Below are positions 24,420 through 33,660 of a DNA stretch of 64,000 nt, piece by piece (the first letter of the stretch is position 1; each line of letters begins with the position of its first letter). The notes under the pieces are model-generated. The model was not told the DNA's origin. It worked only from the letters and a program-made list of their open reading frames with translations, and ran no database searches. The translations under genes and the position numbers were made by a program. This DNA comes from Chitinophaga sp. SYP-B3965 (GTDB taxonomy: Bacteria; Bacteroidota; Bacteroidia; Chitinophagales; Chitinophagaceae). The stretch lies in NCBI RefSeq assembly GCF_009647655.1, contig NZ_WJFD01000004.1, positions 186,001-250,000 on the forward strand, written 5' to 3'.

Positions 24420-25025
24420 ATGATATACTGGTTAGACCTTATCGGCACATTCGTATTTGCCATATCCGGCGCACTCGCCGCCTGGGATAAGAAAATGTAC
24501 CACGATATCTTCGGGGTGAGCTTCACCGCTTTCGTGACTTCCATTGGAGGCGGTACCATGCGGGACCTGATACTTGGTGTAAGGCCGGTATGGGTAGGAG
24601 ATAAGAATTATATCATTGCCATTGCCGTGGGCGTTTTGGTGACCATCCTGTTCCGCGCACGCCTGCTGCGTTTCCGCAGATCCATTTTTGTATTTGATAC
24701 CATTGGTATTGGTTTTTATACGGTGATAGGTTTGCAGAAAGCATTGTTCTATGGCGTGCATCCCTGGGCTGCAGTGATCCTGGGCATGATCTCTGCCATC
24801 TTTGGTGGTGTGATCAGGGATATGATGGTGAATGAGATCCCATTGATCTTCAGCCGCCAGATCTATGCCACAGCTTGTTTAGCGGGAGCTGCATTATACA
24901 TCGGGTTGCGTTATGCCGGTGTGGATGAAGACTGGAATATGGTGGCCAGCATTTTGCTGGTGATCGCTATCCGTTTAACCGCTTTACGCAAAGGCTGGTC
25001 TTTACCTTATTTACAGAAAGAGTGA
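24420..25025 (+). CDS. TRIC-family / UPF0126 membrane protein
   Basis: The 201-residue protein consists of two homologous halves of three membrane helices each. Each half has the glycine-rich signature, seen as SIGGGTMRDLILG near residue 40 and AIFGGVIRDMMVNEIP near 130. Bacterial homologues (YadS/YicG) are described as trimeric intracellular cation channel-like proteins, and some as glycine transporters, so the substrate is uncertain. The stop is two bases before the recQ ATG, indicating co-transcription. copA lies 42 bases upstream. Confidence 0.88.
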   Translation: MIYWLDLIGTFVFAISGALAAWDKKMYHDIFGVSFTAFVTSIGGGTMRDLILGVRPVWVGDKNYIIAIAVGVLVTILFRARLLRFRRSIFVFDTIGIGFYTVIGLQKALFYGVHPWAAVILGMISAIFGGVIRDMMVNEIPLIFSRQIYATACLAGAALYIGLRYAGVDEDWNMVASILLVIAIRLTALRKGWSLPYLQKE

Positions 25026-25027
25026 AC

Positions 25028-26941
25028 ATGTCATCTGCACTTTCCATATTACACAAGTTCTGGGGGCACCAGCAATTCCGGCCCATGCAGGAAGAGATCA
25101 TCGCATCCGTGGTCAGTGGCCGGGATACGTTGGCGCTCTTACCTACCGGCGGCGGTAAATCTATTTGCTTCCAGGTACCAGCTATGATGAATGATGGGCT
25201 TTGCATGGTGATCACGCCACTCATTGCACTCATGAAAGACCAGGTAGAGAACCTGAATAAAAGAGGTATTCCGGCTTTTGCTATCTATGCCGGCATGCAT
25301 GCAAAAGATGTAGAGAAAGTGATGATAATGGCGCGGGAAGGAGAAATAAAATTCCTCTACGTTTCCCCGGAACGTTTGCAGAGCAGGCGTTTTCAATGGT
25401 ACTGCGAAGTATTGCCTGTGAAACTGATTGCAGTGGATGAAGCGCATTGCATTTCCCAATGGGGATATGATTTTCGTCCGGCCTATCTGCAGATCGCCAC
25501 TATCCGTCAGCTTTTCCCTGAAGCACCTATCCTGGCACTAACGGCTACGGCCACACCTAAAGTGAAAGAAGATATCTGTGAACGGCTGCAGCTGGATGAT
25601 CCTGCCATCTTTGTGAAAAGCTTCGCACGCGCCAACCTCTCTTACAGCGTTGCGGAGGAAGAAGGTAAACTCACCCGCATCCGCCAGATCCTGGACCGTG
25701 TACCCGGCAGCGCTATTATCTATTGCAGGAATCGGCGGCAGACAAAAGATATTGCCGGATTACTCAGTGGCCAGGGGATCACGGCCAGTTATTATCATGC
25801 GGGTTTATCAGGTATAGAAAGAAGCACCCGGCAGGAAGCCTGGATCAATAATGAGATCCGGGTGATGGTTTGTACCAATGCTTTTGGCATGGGTATCGAT
25901 AAACCGGATGTGCGTATGGTGATCCATGCGGATGTACCGGATAGTATTGAAGCCTATTACCAGGAAGCAGGCCGCGCCGGCAGGGATGAGCAAAAAGCAT
26001 ATGCCGTACTGTTGTATAATGAACGGGATATTGTGGAAATGAAAGAGCGTGTTGCCCTGCAATTCCCCACACTGGAACAGATAAAGGAAGTGTACCAGGC
26101 AGTCGTGAATTACCTGCAGGTACCTGTTGGCAGCATAGAAGGGGTGTATTATGATTTCGATATCAACGATTTTGTAAAACGCTTTTCCCTCAATATCACC
26201 GTAGCATTCAGCACCCTGCGCATCCTGGAACAGGAAGGTGTATGGCAGCTTAGCGAGAGTGTGTTCATGCCTTCCAAGCTGGAATTTGTGACCAGCAGAG
26301 ATGGGTTATATGAATACGAACAGGTGAACCCTTCCATAGAACCACTCCTCAAAACATTACTCCGTACTTACGGCGGCATCTTTGATAATGCAGTACCCAT
26401 CTTTGAACGCCAGCTGGCTAAACTGCTGCGCATAGATGAACAGGATGTGATCCTCGATCTGCAGTTATTACACAGGCAGGCAATTGTAAAATACCAGCCC
26501 CGTAAAGATCAGCCGCAATTGAGCTTCCTGCAGGAGCGGGTGGCAGTACAACATCTCACCATTGATTATGCACTCCTGAAACGCAGGCGGGAAGCCATGG
26601 AAGAAAGGATCGAGGCAGTGGCCCAATACCTGCGGAATCATGATACCTGCCGTACGCAACAGCTGGTAGCTTATTTCGGGGAGAAAGATGCGGCGCCTTG
26701 CGGCGTTTGTGATGTATGTGTAAAGAAACAAAAAGGAGAACTCCGGCCTAAGGAGTTTGGAGAACTGGCTACGGTTATCCTGGCTGCATTGCAAACACAA
26801 TCTACCATAGAAGTATTAATGCAAAATATAAATGCGCCGGAAGACAGGGTGTTGGAAATACTGCAGTTTTTGATCGCGGAGAAATCTGTGTTACGTGATC
26901 AGGATGGACTGTTAGTAGCAGTGAAGGTACTTAAGGTATAA
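25028..26941 (+). CDS. recQ: RecQ-family ATP-dependent DNA helicase
   Basis: The 637-residue superfamily 2 helicase unwinds DNA 3' to 5' in recombination and fork repair. Motifs are FRPMQEEII (Q motif/0), LLPTGGGKSICFQVPA (I), VDEAHCISQWGYDFRPAY (II), TATATP (III) and AGRAGRDEQ (VI). The RecQ-Ct zinc-binding region is seen as CRTQQL with PCGVCDVC near residue 560. The C-terminus lacks a recognisable HRDC domain and ends with a winged-helix-like segment. The ATG at 25028 is two bases after the previous stop; a GTG at 25022 is the alternative. Confidence 0.93.
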   Translation: MSSALSILHKFWGHQQFRPMQEEIIASVVSGRDTLALLPTGGGKSICFQVPAMMNDGLCMVITPLIALMKDQVENLNKRGIPAFAIYAGMHAKDVEKVMIMAREGEIKFLYVSPERLQSRRFQWYCEVLPVKLIAVDEAHCISQWGYDFRPAYLQIATIRQLFPEAPILALTATATPKVKEDICERLQLDDPAIFVKSFARANLSYSVAEEEGKLTRIRQILDRVPGSAIIYCRNRRQTKDIAGLLSGQGITASYYHAGLSGIERSTRQEAWINNEIRVMVCTNAFGMGIDKPDVRMVIHADVPDSIEAYYQEAGRAGRDEQKAYAVLLYNERDIVEMKERVALQFPTLEQIKEVYQAVVNYLQVPVGSIEGVYYDFDINDFVKRFSLNITVAFSTLRILEQEGVWQLSESVFMPSKLEFVTSRDGLYEYEQVNPSIEPLLKTLLRTYGGIFDNAVPIFERQLAKLLRIDEQDVILDLQLLHRQAIVKYQPRKDQPQLSFLQERVAVQHLTIDYALLKRRREAMEERIEAVAQYLRNHDTCRTQQLVAYFGEKDAAPCGVCDVCVKKQKGELRPKEFGELATVILAALQTQSTIEVLMQNINAPEDRVLEILQFLIAEKSVLRDQDGLLVAVKVLKV

Positions 26942-26958
26942 GTTAAGCACCTTCACTG
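26919..26958. terminator. Long inverted repeat at the recQ / oxidoreductase convergence
   Basis: CAGTGAAGGT and ACCTTCACTG are perfect 10-base arms; after one mismatch the pairing continues with CTTAA/TTAAG, leaving an 8-base loop. It spans the recQ stop and ends eight bases before the convergent oxidoreductase stop. Only weak T-rich sequence follows, so termination is probable but not certain. Confidence 0.5.
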
Positions 26959-26965
26959 ATTATAA

Positions 26966-28012
26966 TTAAAGTGTTACGATCTTACCTTCTTTGCTGCTCA
27001 GGAAACCAGCTTCTATCACCTTCACTACATTCAAACCTTCTTCTGCTGTTACCGGGTTCGGTTTACCTTCTCTGATAGCCGCGTAAATACCCTGGTAATA
27101 ATCGAGGTAATTACCATTTACAGAAGGCAGGAATTCTTTTACAGCAACGCCATCTATTTCTGTATGTAATAAACCCCATTCAGCAGGTGTTTCTGCTCCC
27201 CAATCTGGTGTATCGGGCAACACGCCTTTCATGAGCAATGCTTCCTGCACGTCTGATTTCGATTTAATGAAGGAACCTTTTCTGCCATGCATGATATAAG
27301 AAGGCAGTGCTTCTCTTACCAGGTAACTGGATTTAAGACGCACGCGTAATTGATCATAATACAGCAGCAGTTCAAAATAATCATCTACCACAGAATCTCT
27401 GCGGATGATCCGTACATCTCCAAACACAGCCTTCGGCATACCAAAAATGGTCAGTGCCTGATCTATCAGGTGAGAGCCCAGGTCATACAAACAACCGGTG
27501 CCATTGTTGGCTAATTCTTTATGTGCTTTGTAGCTAAGCTCTTCTTTAAAACGGTCGTAATGGAATTCTACTTCCAGGATATCGCCTAATAACCCTTCCT
27601 GCACTACTTTCTTTACGATCTTGTAATCACTATCATAACGGCGGTTCTGGTAAACACTCAGCAGGAGTTTCTTAGATGCTGCCAATTGCATCAGTTCTTC
27701 GCCCTGTGCAGAATTAACCGTGAAAGGTTTTTCCACGATCACATGTTTGCCCGCCAGCAAGGCGGCTTTTGCATAATCGTAGTGGGTACTATTGGGTGTG
27801 TTCACCACAATTAATTCGAGGGATGCATCATTGAAGAGATCCTTTACATCTCCGTATATTTTCACGTACGGATAGCGTTGTTGTGTGAGGTGTTTGCTGC
27901 GTTCTACTACGGCAGTCAGTTCAAATCCCGGATGCACATGTATGAAAGGTGCATGGAAAGCGTAACCACTATGGCCATAGGAGCAAAGGCCTGTTTTAAT
28001 CGGTGAAGGCAT
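26966..28012 (-). CDS. Gfo/Idh/MocA-family oxidoreductase
   Basis: The 348-residue NAD(P)-dependent oxidoreductase has an N-terminal Rossmann fold (GLCSYGHSGYAFHAPF, near residues 6-21) and the family catalytic Lys in EKPFTV near 95. A C-terminal alpha/beta domain includes YDLGSHLIDQAL, which positions the catalytic His. It resembles the YdgJ/YhhX branch acting on sugars or related polyols; the substrate is unknown. It is the last gene of a long minus-strand run, with the HerA-like ATPase 20 bases upstream. Confidence 0.9.
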   Translation of the reverse strand: MPSPIKTGLCSYGHSGYAFHAPFIHVHPGFELTAVVERSKHLTQQRYPYVKIYGDVKDLFNDASLELIVVNTPNSTHYDYAKAALLAGKHVIVEKPFTVNSAQGEELMQLAASKKLLLSVYQNRRYDSDYKIVKKVVQEGLLGDILEVEFHYDRFKEELSYKAHKELANNGTGCLYDLGSHLIDQALTIFGMPKAVFGDVRIIRRDSVVDDYFELLLYYDQLRVRLKSSYLVREALPSYIMHGRKGSFIKSKSDVQEALLMKGVLPDTPDWGAETPAEWGLLHTEIDGVAVKEFLPSVNGNYLDYYQGIYAAIREGKPNPVTAEEGLNVVKVIEAGFLSSKEGKIVTL

Positions 28013-28032
28013 ATCAATAGTTGTATTATTTT

Positions 28033-29592
28033 TTAAAACCAGCTTGTTCCTTTTTTCTTGCTGCGGCCGCCTAAACCTAATGCGCCCAGCAAACTCCGCG
28101 TGATCACATTAGCAGCAGTACGCCCTACCTGGCGGGCAGCAGAGCTGCTCATCATGGTTTCCAGCAAACCCTTTTCTTCTTTCACTTTACCTTTTTTTGC
28201 CGGCGCCGCTTCTTCTTCCTGTTTACTCTTTTCTGCGGCTTCTTCCAGTTTGGCGTTCAGGATCTCGTAAGCGCTTTCGCTATCTATTTCCTGGTTGTAT
28301 TTTTTAACCAGTTTGGAAGAGTTTACCAGCGTATCTATTTCCGCATCACTCAATATATCCATACGGGAACGCGGAGATACCAGCATAGTAGCGGCCAGTG
28401 GTGTAGGCGTACCTTTTTCACTGAGGCAGGTCACCAATGCTTCTCCAATCCCAATCTGGGTAAGGAGCTCATCTGTTTTATAGTAATCAGATAAAGGATA
28501 GTTCTCTGCCGTTTGTTTGATGGATTTACGGTCGTTTGCAGTAAAGGCGCGCAATGCGTGTTGTACTTTGAGACCTAATTGTCCCAACACAGAAGCCGGT
28601 ACATCCATCGGGTTTTGCGTACAGAAGAAGATGCCTACACCTTTTGAACGGATCAGCTTGATAATGGTTTCAATCTGTTGCAGCAAAGCATCACTGGCTT
28701 CCTGGAAGATCAGGTGGGCTTCGTCTATGAACATCACCAGCTTCGGTTTGTCCAGATCTCCTTCTTCCGGCAGGCTGGCATATAATTCTGCCAACAGGCT
28801 AAGCATGAAGGTAGAAAAGAGTTTGGGCCTGTCCTGCAGGTCCGTTACCCGTACGATGGAGATCTTACCACGGCCATCCTCGCTGATGTGCATCAGGTCA
28901 TCTACCTCAAAGGACTTTTCTCCAAAGAACAATTCAGCGCCCTGTTGTTCCAGTTCTATCACCTTACGCAGGATAGTACCGGTAGAAGTAGTGGAGATCT
29001 TACCGTAATCTTTTTCCAGTTCCTTCTTGCCTTCGTCGCTCACATATTGCAGTACCTTTTTGAAATCTTTCAGATCCAGCAAAGGCAGTTTATTATCATC
29101 GCAATATTTGAAGACCATGGAAACAAAACCAGATTGCGTATCGTTCAGTTCCAGTATTTTAGACAGTAACACCGGCCCGAATTCACTTACTGTGGCCCGC
29201 AGGCGGATACCTTTCTCATTACTGAGGCTCAGTAATTCCACCGGATACGCAGCCGGTTTGTAAGTGCCGCCTATCTTTGCATACCGTTCTTCTATTTTTG
29301 GATTGGAAGCACCTGCAGCAGCAATGCCACTCAGGTCTCCTTTAATATCCATCAGCATAACAGGCACGCTGGCATCACTCAATCCTTCTGCAATTACCTG
29401 CAGGGTTTTGGTTTTACCGGTACCGGTAGCGCCTGCTATCAGTCCGTGGCGGTTTAATGTTTTCAGGGGAAGGAGTACGTCTGCACCAGCTACTACTTCA
29501 CCATTCAACATGGCGCAGCCCAGCTTGAAATGCTCTCCTTTAAAAGTGTAACCGTCCCTGATGTATTCGAGAAATGCTTCTTGATTTGCCAT
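28033..29592 (-). CDS. HerA-like helicase/ATPase (DUF853 family)
   Basis: The 519-residue P-loop ATPase has Walker A GATGTGKTKTLQV near residue 55, Walker B LVMFIDEAH near 285 and the sensor segment FFCTQNPMDVP. The layout matches the DUF853/YjgR family related to HerA translocases. A Lys/Glu/Ala-rich linker near residues 455-475 precedes a hydrophobic glycine-rich tail (SLLGALGLGG). The biological role of this family is poorly known, and no NurA nuclease partner is nearby. The 13-base gap from the upstream lipoprotein gene suggests co-transcription. Confidence 0.88.
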   Translation of the reverse strand: MANQEAFLEYIRDGYTFKGEHFKLGCAMLNGEVVAGADVLLPLKTLNRHGLIAGATGTGKTKTLQVIAEGLSDASVPVMLMDIKGDLSGIAAAGASNPKIEERYAKIGGTYKPAAYPVELLSLSNEKGIRLRATVSEFGPVLLSKILELNDTQSGFVSMVFKYCDDNKLPLLDLKDFKKVLQYVSDEGKKELEKDYGKISTTSTGTILRKVIELEQQGAELFFGEKSFEVDDLMHISEDGRGKISIVRVTDLQDRPKLFSTFMLSLLAELYASLPEEGDLDKPKLVMFIDEAHLIFQEASDALLQQIETIIKLIRSKGVGIFFCTQNPMDVPASVLGQLGLKVQHALRAFTANDRKSIKQTAENYPLSDYYKTDELLTQIGIGEALVTCLSEKGTPTPLAATMLVSPRSRMDILSDAEIDTLVNSSKLVKKYNQEIDSESAYEILNAKLEEAAEKSKQEEEAAPAKKGKVKEEKGLLETMMSSSAARQVGRTAANVITRSLLGALGLGGRSKKKGTSWF

Positions 29593-29605
29593 GGTGGGTT
29601 ATTTA

Positions 29606-30049
29606 TTATTCTTCTTTCAAAAGGCTCTTGGCGTCCTGGATACTCTTCAGCATCAGGGCTCTTACTTCTCCTATCTTCTTCTCTTCTGCTTCCAGGTAAG
29701 CTTTTTTCTCTGCCATGGTTTTACCCTGCATCTGCATATCGTATGCATGCATCCAGGTGTTCATGGCGTTGTTGGCACTGTCCAGCAAAACGCCGGTAGC
29801 GGTATATATATCTGCACTGGCTTTCTTCTTTTGCAGGCTGTCTGTTACTTCTGTTACACGGGTCCTGAGACGGCGGATCACCATCATTTTGGCCATACCT
29901 TCGTCGTGGATGCTCATCACCACACCTGAAAGCGAATCTACTGCCAGGGAATCTTTGATCACCGCATTATCTTGTGCAGGCGCTTTGTTGCTACCCTGGC
30001 AGGCCGCCAGGCCTATCATTACGGCAACGGGTAAAATGTATTTAAACAT
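29606..30049 (-). CDS. Small lipoprotein, function unknown
   Basis: The 147-residue product has a lipoprotein signal with lipobox LAAC at residues 14-17, followed by a predicted helical, charged body rich in Lys, Glu and Met. I do not recognise a domain. It lies between the metallo-hydrolase (18 bases upstream) and the HerA-like ATPase, probably in one transcript. Confidence 0.8.
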   Translation of the reverse strand: MFKYILPVAVMIGLAACQGSNKAPAQDNAVIKDSLAVDSLSGVVMSIHDEGMAKMMVIRRLRTRVTEVTDSLQKKKASADIYTATGVLLDSANNAMNTWMHAYDMQMQGKTMAEKKAYLEAEEKKIGEVRALMLKSIQDAKSLLKEE

Positions 30050-30067
30050 AACATATGGATTTTAGGA

Positions 30068-30907
30068 TTAAAGTGCGCTCAAAGGAAATGCTTCCTTCAG
30101 GCGGATACCTTTTTCAGTAGACTCTAAGATACCACATTCATTAGCAGCATCATGCTCAAAATAGAGCACGTACTGTTTTTCATTTGCTTCCGTGAGGAAA
30201 CGTTTTTTCTCTTCCAGTGTGGTGAGCGGGAACATATCATATGCCATCACATAAGGCAATGGAATATGCGCTGCAGAAGGTAAAAGGTCCGCCATATAGA
30301 TGATGGTATGACCCTTATAACTGATCTCCGGCAACATCATGGCATCTGTATGACCATAGGCAAAACGTACACGGATATGGTCCGAAAAAGAAACACCGTC
30401 GTGCTGGTCTATAAATTTCAGCTGCCCGCTTTTTTCAATGGGCAGGATGTTTTCTTTCAGGAAAGATGCTTTCTCGCGGTCGTTGGGGTTTACCGCCCAT
30501 TTCCAGTGTGCCGTATTGCTCCAGTAATGCGCATTTTTGAAAGCGGGTACCAGGTTATCACCTTCCCGCTCAATACTGCCGCCGCAATGGTCAAAATGGA
30601 GATGGGTGAGGAATACATCTGTGATATCGTTTCGGTGGAAGCCTGCGGCCGCCAGGGACTTATCCAGCGTATCTTCTCCATGGAGGTAATAATGACTGAA
30701 GAATTTATCATCCTGTTTATTACCGATGCCATTATCGATGAGGATAAGGCGGTTGCCATCTTCTACCAGCAGGCAGCGCATGGCCCAGGTGCACATATTA
30801 TTTTCATCCGGGGGATTCAATTTCTGCCACATGGTTTTAGGCACTACGCCAAACATGGCGCCCCCGTCGAGTTTGAATAATCCGGTGTTAATTGTGTGTA
30901 GCTTCAT
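30068..30907 (-). CDS. MBL-fold metallo-hydrolase
   Basis: The 279-residue protein has the metallo-beta-lactamase signature THLHFDHCGG near residues 100-110, the zinc ligand His in FAYGHTDAM, and a later conserved His in FEHDAANE. It resembles the lactonase/quinol-hydrolase branch that includes N-acyl homoserine lactonase-like enzymes, but specificity cannot be deduced. The start codon overlaps the 3' end of the upstream MFS gene by 20 bases, indicating translational coupling. Confidence 0.9.
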   Translation of the reverse strand: MKLHTINTGLFKLDGGAMFGVVPKTMWQKLNPPDENNMCTWAMRCLLVEDGNRLILIDNGIGNKQDDKFFSHYYLHGEDTLDKSLAAAGFHRNDITDVFLTHLHFDHCGGSIEREGDNLVPAFKNAHYWSNTAHWKWAVNPNDREKASFLKENILPIEKSGQLKFIDQHDGVSFSDHIRVRFAYGHTDAMMLPEISYKGHTIIYMADLLPSAAHIPLPYVMAYDMFPLTTLEEKKRFLTEANEKQYVLYFEHDAANECGILESTEKGIRLKEAFPLSAL

Positions 30908-32195
30908 GTTTTGCTAATCTACGTTGTTTATCTAAAGCAGAAAAAAGCCAGATGAGCCCAATGGTGAAAAAGCCTATCAGCACGAGTACAGAATTACGCA
31001 TATTACCTGAGATATGATCTATCCAGCCAAAGCTGAACAGCCCTATCACGATCGCGAACTTTTCTGTTACATCATAATAGCTGAAGAAGGAAGTAGTATC
31101 CTTTGTTTCCGGGATCAGCTTTGCGTAGGTAGAACGGCTGAGTGATTGTATACCACCCATTACCAAACCTACGAGTACCGCAAGGAAGTAGAATTGCATT
31201 TCAGTTTGAACGAAATAAGCACAGATACAAACACCGATCCATAACAGTACGGTAAGGATCAGTATTTTGAAGTTACCGTGCCTTTCTGATAAGCGTGCCA
31301 TACCCCAGGCGCCAAGGATAGCTACCAGCTGGATCAGTACCACACAGGCGATCAGGTTGCTGCTCTCCATTTTCAATTCTTTGCTTGCGAAAATGGTAGC
31401 TACCATCATCACGGTTTGTACACCCATGCTATAAAAGAAGAAAGCCCGTAAATATCTTTTCAGTACAGGCATCACACGCACCTGAGCATATACTTTCTTC
31501 AGTTCGATAAACCCTTCTGTAAATACATTTTTGGAATGCTGCTCTACGGCAGGTTGTGATTTAGGCAGACGTTTAAAAGTGATCTGTGCAAAGCCCAGCC
31601 ACCATAGCCCTACCAGGAAGAAGGTAACCTGTACGGCCATCGGTTCATCTATTCCAAAAGGCTTGATCAGTACGATGGCAAATCCTATCAATTGTAATAT
31701 TACACTTCCAATATAGCCAAAGGAGTAACCCCGGGCACTTACCCTGTCGCGATATTCTACAGGAGCTATTTCAGGGAGGTAGGAATTATAAAACACCAGG
31801 CCTCCGCAATAACCAATTGTTGCCAGTATGAAGAAAATGGTACCGTATTCAAGATTGTCTTCTGTAAAATAACAGAGCGCTCCGCAAGAGATAGCTCCTA
31901 CATAGCAAAAGAACCGGAGGAAGTTCTTTTTATTACCCCGGGTATCTGCAATGGAAGATAGAATGGGAAGACTGAGAGCGATGAGGAGGTAGGCAAAAGC
32001 CAGCGCATAATCGAACAATACGGAATTCTTGATGGAATACCCGAAGAAGCTGACAATATCTCCACCGAATTTCTTCTCCGTTACGCCAATAAAATATATT
32101 GGGAAGAAGGTAGTGGTGATCACCAGATTATACACTGAATTGGCCCAATCGTACATGGCCCATCCATTAATGACTTTTTTGTTCGGCAAGCTCAT
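30888..32195 (-). CDS. MFS transporter, UMF1/Atg22-like family
   Basis: The 435-residue protein has about 12 hydrophobic segments. It opens with GWAMYDWANSVYNLVITTTFFPIYF, the characteristic start of bacterial UMF1 (Atg22-like) transporters, and has GGIQSLSRSTYAKLIP in the C-terminal half. The substrate is unknown; yeast Atg22 exports amino acids from the vacuole. The ATG at 32193-32195 is preferred to an upstream start that would touch the ABC ATPase gene. Confidence 0.88.
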   Translation of the reverse strand: MSLPNKKVINGWAMYDWANSVYNLVITTTFFPIYFIGVTEKKFGGDIVSFFGYSIKNSVLFDYALAFAYLLIALSLPILSSIADTRGNKKNFLRFFCYVGAISCGALCYFTEDNLEYGTIFFILATIGYCGGLVFYNSYLPEIAPVEYRDRVSARGYSFGYIGSVILQLIGFAIVLIKPFGIDEPMAVQVTFFLVGLWWLGFAQITFKRLPKSQPAVEQHSKNVFTEGFIELKKVYAQVRVMPVLKRYLRAFFFYSMGVQTVMMVATIFASKELKMESSNLIACVVLIQLVAILGAWGMARLSERHGNFKILILTVLLWIGVCICAYFVQTEMQFYFLAVLVGLVMGGIQSLSRSTYAKLIPETKDTTSFFSYYDVTEKFAIVIGLFSFGWIDHISGNMRNSVLVLIGFFTIGLIWLFSALDKQRRLAKHEATHN

Positions 32196-32251
32196 AGGTT
32201 GTGCAGTTACATGAATTAAAAATTCGCCTGCAAAATACCATTTGCAAGGCA

Positions 32252-32872
32252 CTACTTATAGTCCGTAATATGAATTCTTTCTTTACAAAAACCGTATTCT
32301 GCTTCATCATTTGAACTGACGATCACCATACGCTGGCTGCAGTATTTGCTGATGAGTTGCTGGTAAAGGCTTACGCCATCTGCATCCAGGTTGGTGCAGG
32401 GTTCATCCAGCAGGAGTACGGGAACGTCTGAAAAAATGGCCATGGCCAGCCTTGCACGTTGTTTCATACCGGAAGAAAAATTGCGTACCTGTTTGCGCCA
32501 GGCTTTTTCCAGGCCAACGGTTTGAGCAATTTCCTTTGGTGTTAAGCCAGGGAGAAAAGATTTGAAATGGAGATGGAAATCGAAACATTCTTCCAGGGTG
32601 AATTCTTCCACCAGCTCCAGGTAGGGTGCTACTATGGCGCTATGGCGGAAGAACTGTTCCTGTGGGAGGGGTTGCCCCTCCTCTGATTTGTATTGTATGT
32701 CGCCCTCACTGTGGTGGTGATGGCCGCTGATAATTTGCAGCAAAGTAGATTTACCGGAACCGTTGGCTCCAAGTATGGCATAATGTCCCGTACCGGTGAA
32801 CGTAAAGGAGAAACGACGGAAGATCCAGTCGTAATTATATCGCTTTCCTACCTGGTTAAGCGAGATCGTCAT
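32252..32872 (-). CDS. Stand-alone ABC transporter ATP-binding protein
   Basis: The 206-residue nucleotide-binding domain has Walker A GANGSGKST, signature motif FSSGMKQR and Walker B VLLLDEP. No permease gene is adjacent. The start overlaps the lpxA stop by 17 bases, so the gene is translated with the lipid A operon. A similar ATPase beside lpxA is recurrent in Bacteroidota, which hints at a link to envelope lipid handling, but no function is established. Confidence 0.88.
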   Translation of the reverse strand: MTISLNQVGKRYNYDWIFRRFSFTFTGTGHYAILGANGSGKSTLLQIISGHHHHSEGDIQYKSEEGQPLPQEQFFRHSAIVAPYLELVEEFTLEECFDFHLHFKSFLPGLTPKEIAQTVGLEKAWRKQVRNFSSGMKQRARLAMAIFSDVPVLLLDEPCTNLDADGVSLYQQLISKYCSQRMVIVSSNDEAEYGFCKERIHITDYK

Positions 32873-33656
32873 TAGCCCTCGTACTATATCCTCTCATAAT
32901 ACCACGACCGGAATCGCGGATGAAGGAGAGTATTTCATCTCTTTCATCTGTGGCCGGAAATTCGGCTTCTATGATACGGATAGCTTTGGAAATATTGTTT
33001 CCTTTTACAAAGAGGATACGATAGATATCCAGGATGTGATTGATCTTTTCAAGGGTAAAACCTCTGCGTTTCAGCCCTACGGAATTTACACCCACATAGG
33101 AGAGAGGTTCGCGGGCAGCTTTAACATAAGGAGGCACATCTTTACGTACCAGCGAACCGCCGGTTACAAAAGCATGGTTGCCTATTTTGCAGAATTGCTG
33201 AACAGCTACCATACCTGCCAGTACAACATGGTCTCCCACGGTAATGTGCCCTGCAAGGGTGGTATTGTTAGAAAAAACGCAATAATCACCAACATGGCAA
33301 TCGTGCGCAATATGGCTATAGGCCATGATCAGGCAGTTATTGCCGATGATGGTCTTCAAACGATCTTTTGTACCACGGTTAATGGTTACATATTCGCGGA
33401 TAGTAGTATTATTTCCTATTTCCACACTGGTGTCCTCACCTTCAAATTTGAGGTCTTGCGGAATAGCAGAGATAACAGCTCCGGGGAAGATGCGGCAATT
33501 TTTGCCGATGCGGGCACCTTCCATGATGGTCACATTGGAGCCAATCCAGGTGCCTTCCCCGATCTCAACATTCTTGTGAATAACGGTAAACGGATCGATC
33601 TTGACATTGGGCGCAACTTTGGCGTCCGGATGAATGTACGTGAGCGGATGAATCAT
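32856..33656 (-). CDS. lpxA: Acyl-[ACP]-UDP-N-acetylglucosamine O-acyltransferase LpxA
   Basis: The 266-residue protein catalyses the first step of lipid A synthesis. It is built of left-handed beta-helix hexapeptide repeats (IHPDAKV, IGEGTWIG, IGKNCRI and so on). The catalytic His lies in MAYSHIAHDCHVGD near residue 120. A C-terminal helical domain begins near VGLKRRGFT. The ATG at 33654-33656 gives the standard MIHP start, four bases after the lpxC/fabZ stop. Confidence 0.96.
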   Translation of the reverse strand: MIHPLTYIHPDAKVAPNVKIDPFTVIHKNVEIGEGTWIGSNVTIMEGARIGKNCRIFPGAVISAIPQDLKFEGEDTSVEIGNNTTIREYVTINRGTKDRLKTIIGNNCLIMAYSHIAHDCHVGDYCVFSNNTTLAGHITVGDHVVLAGMVAVQQFCKIGNHAFVTGGSLVRKDVPPYVKAAREPLSYVGVNSVGLKRRGFTLEKINHILDIYRILFVKGNNISKAIRIIEAEFPATDERDEILSFIRDSGRGIMRGYSTRANDDLA

Positions 33657-33660
33657 GCTG

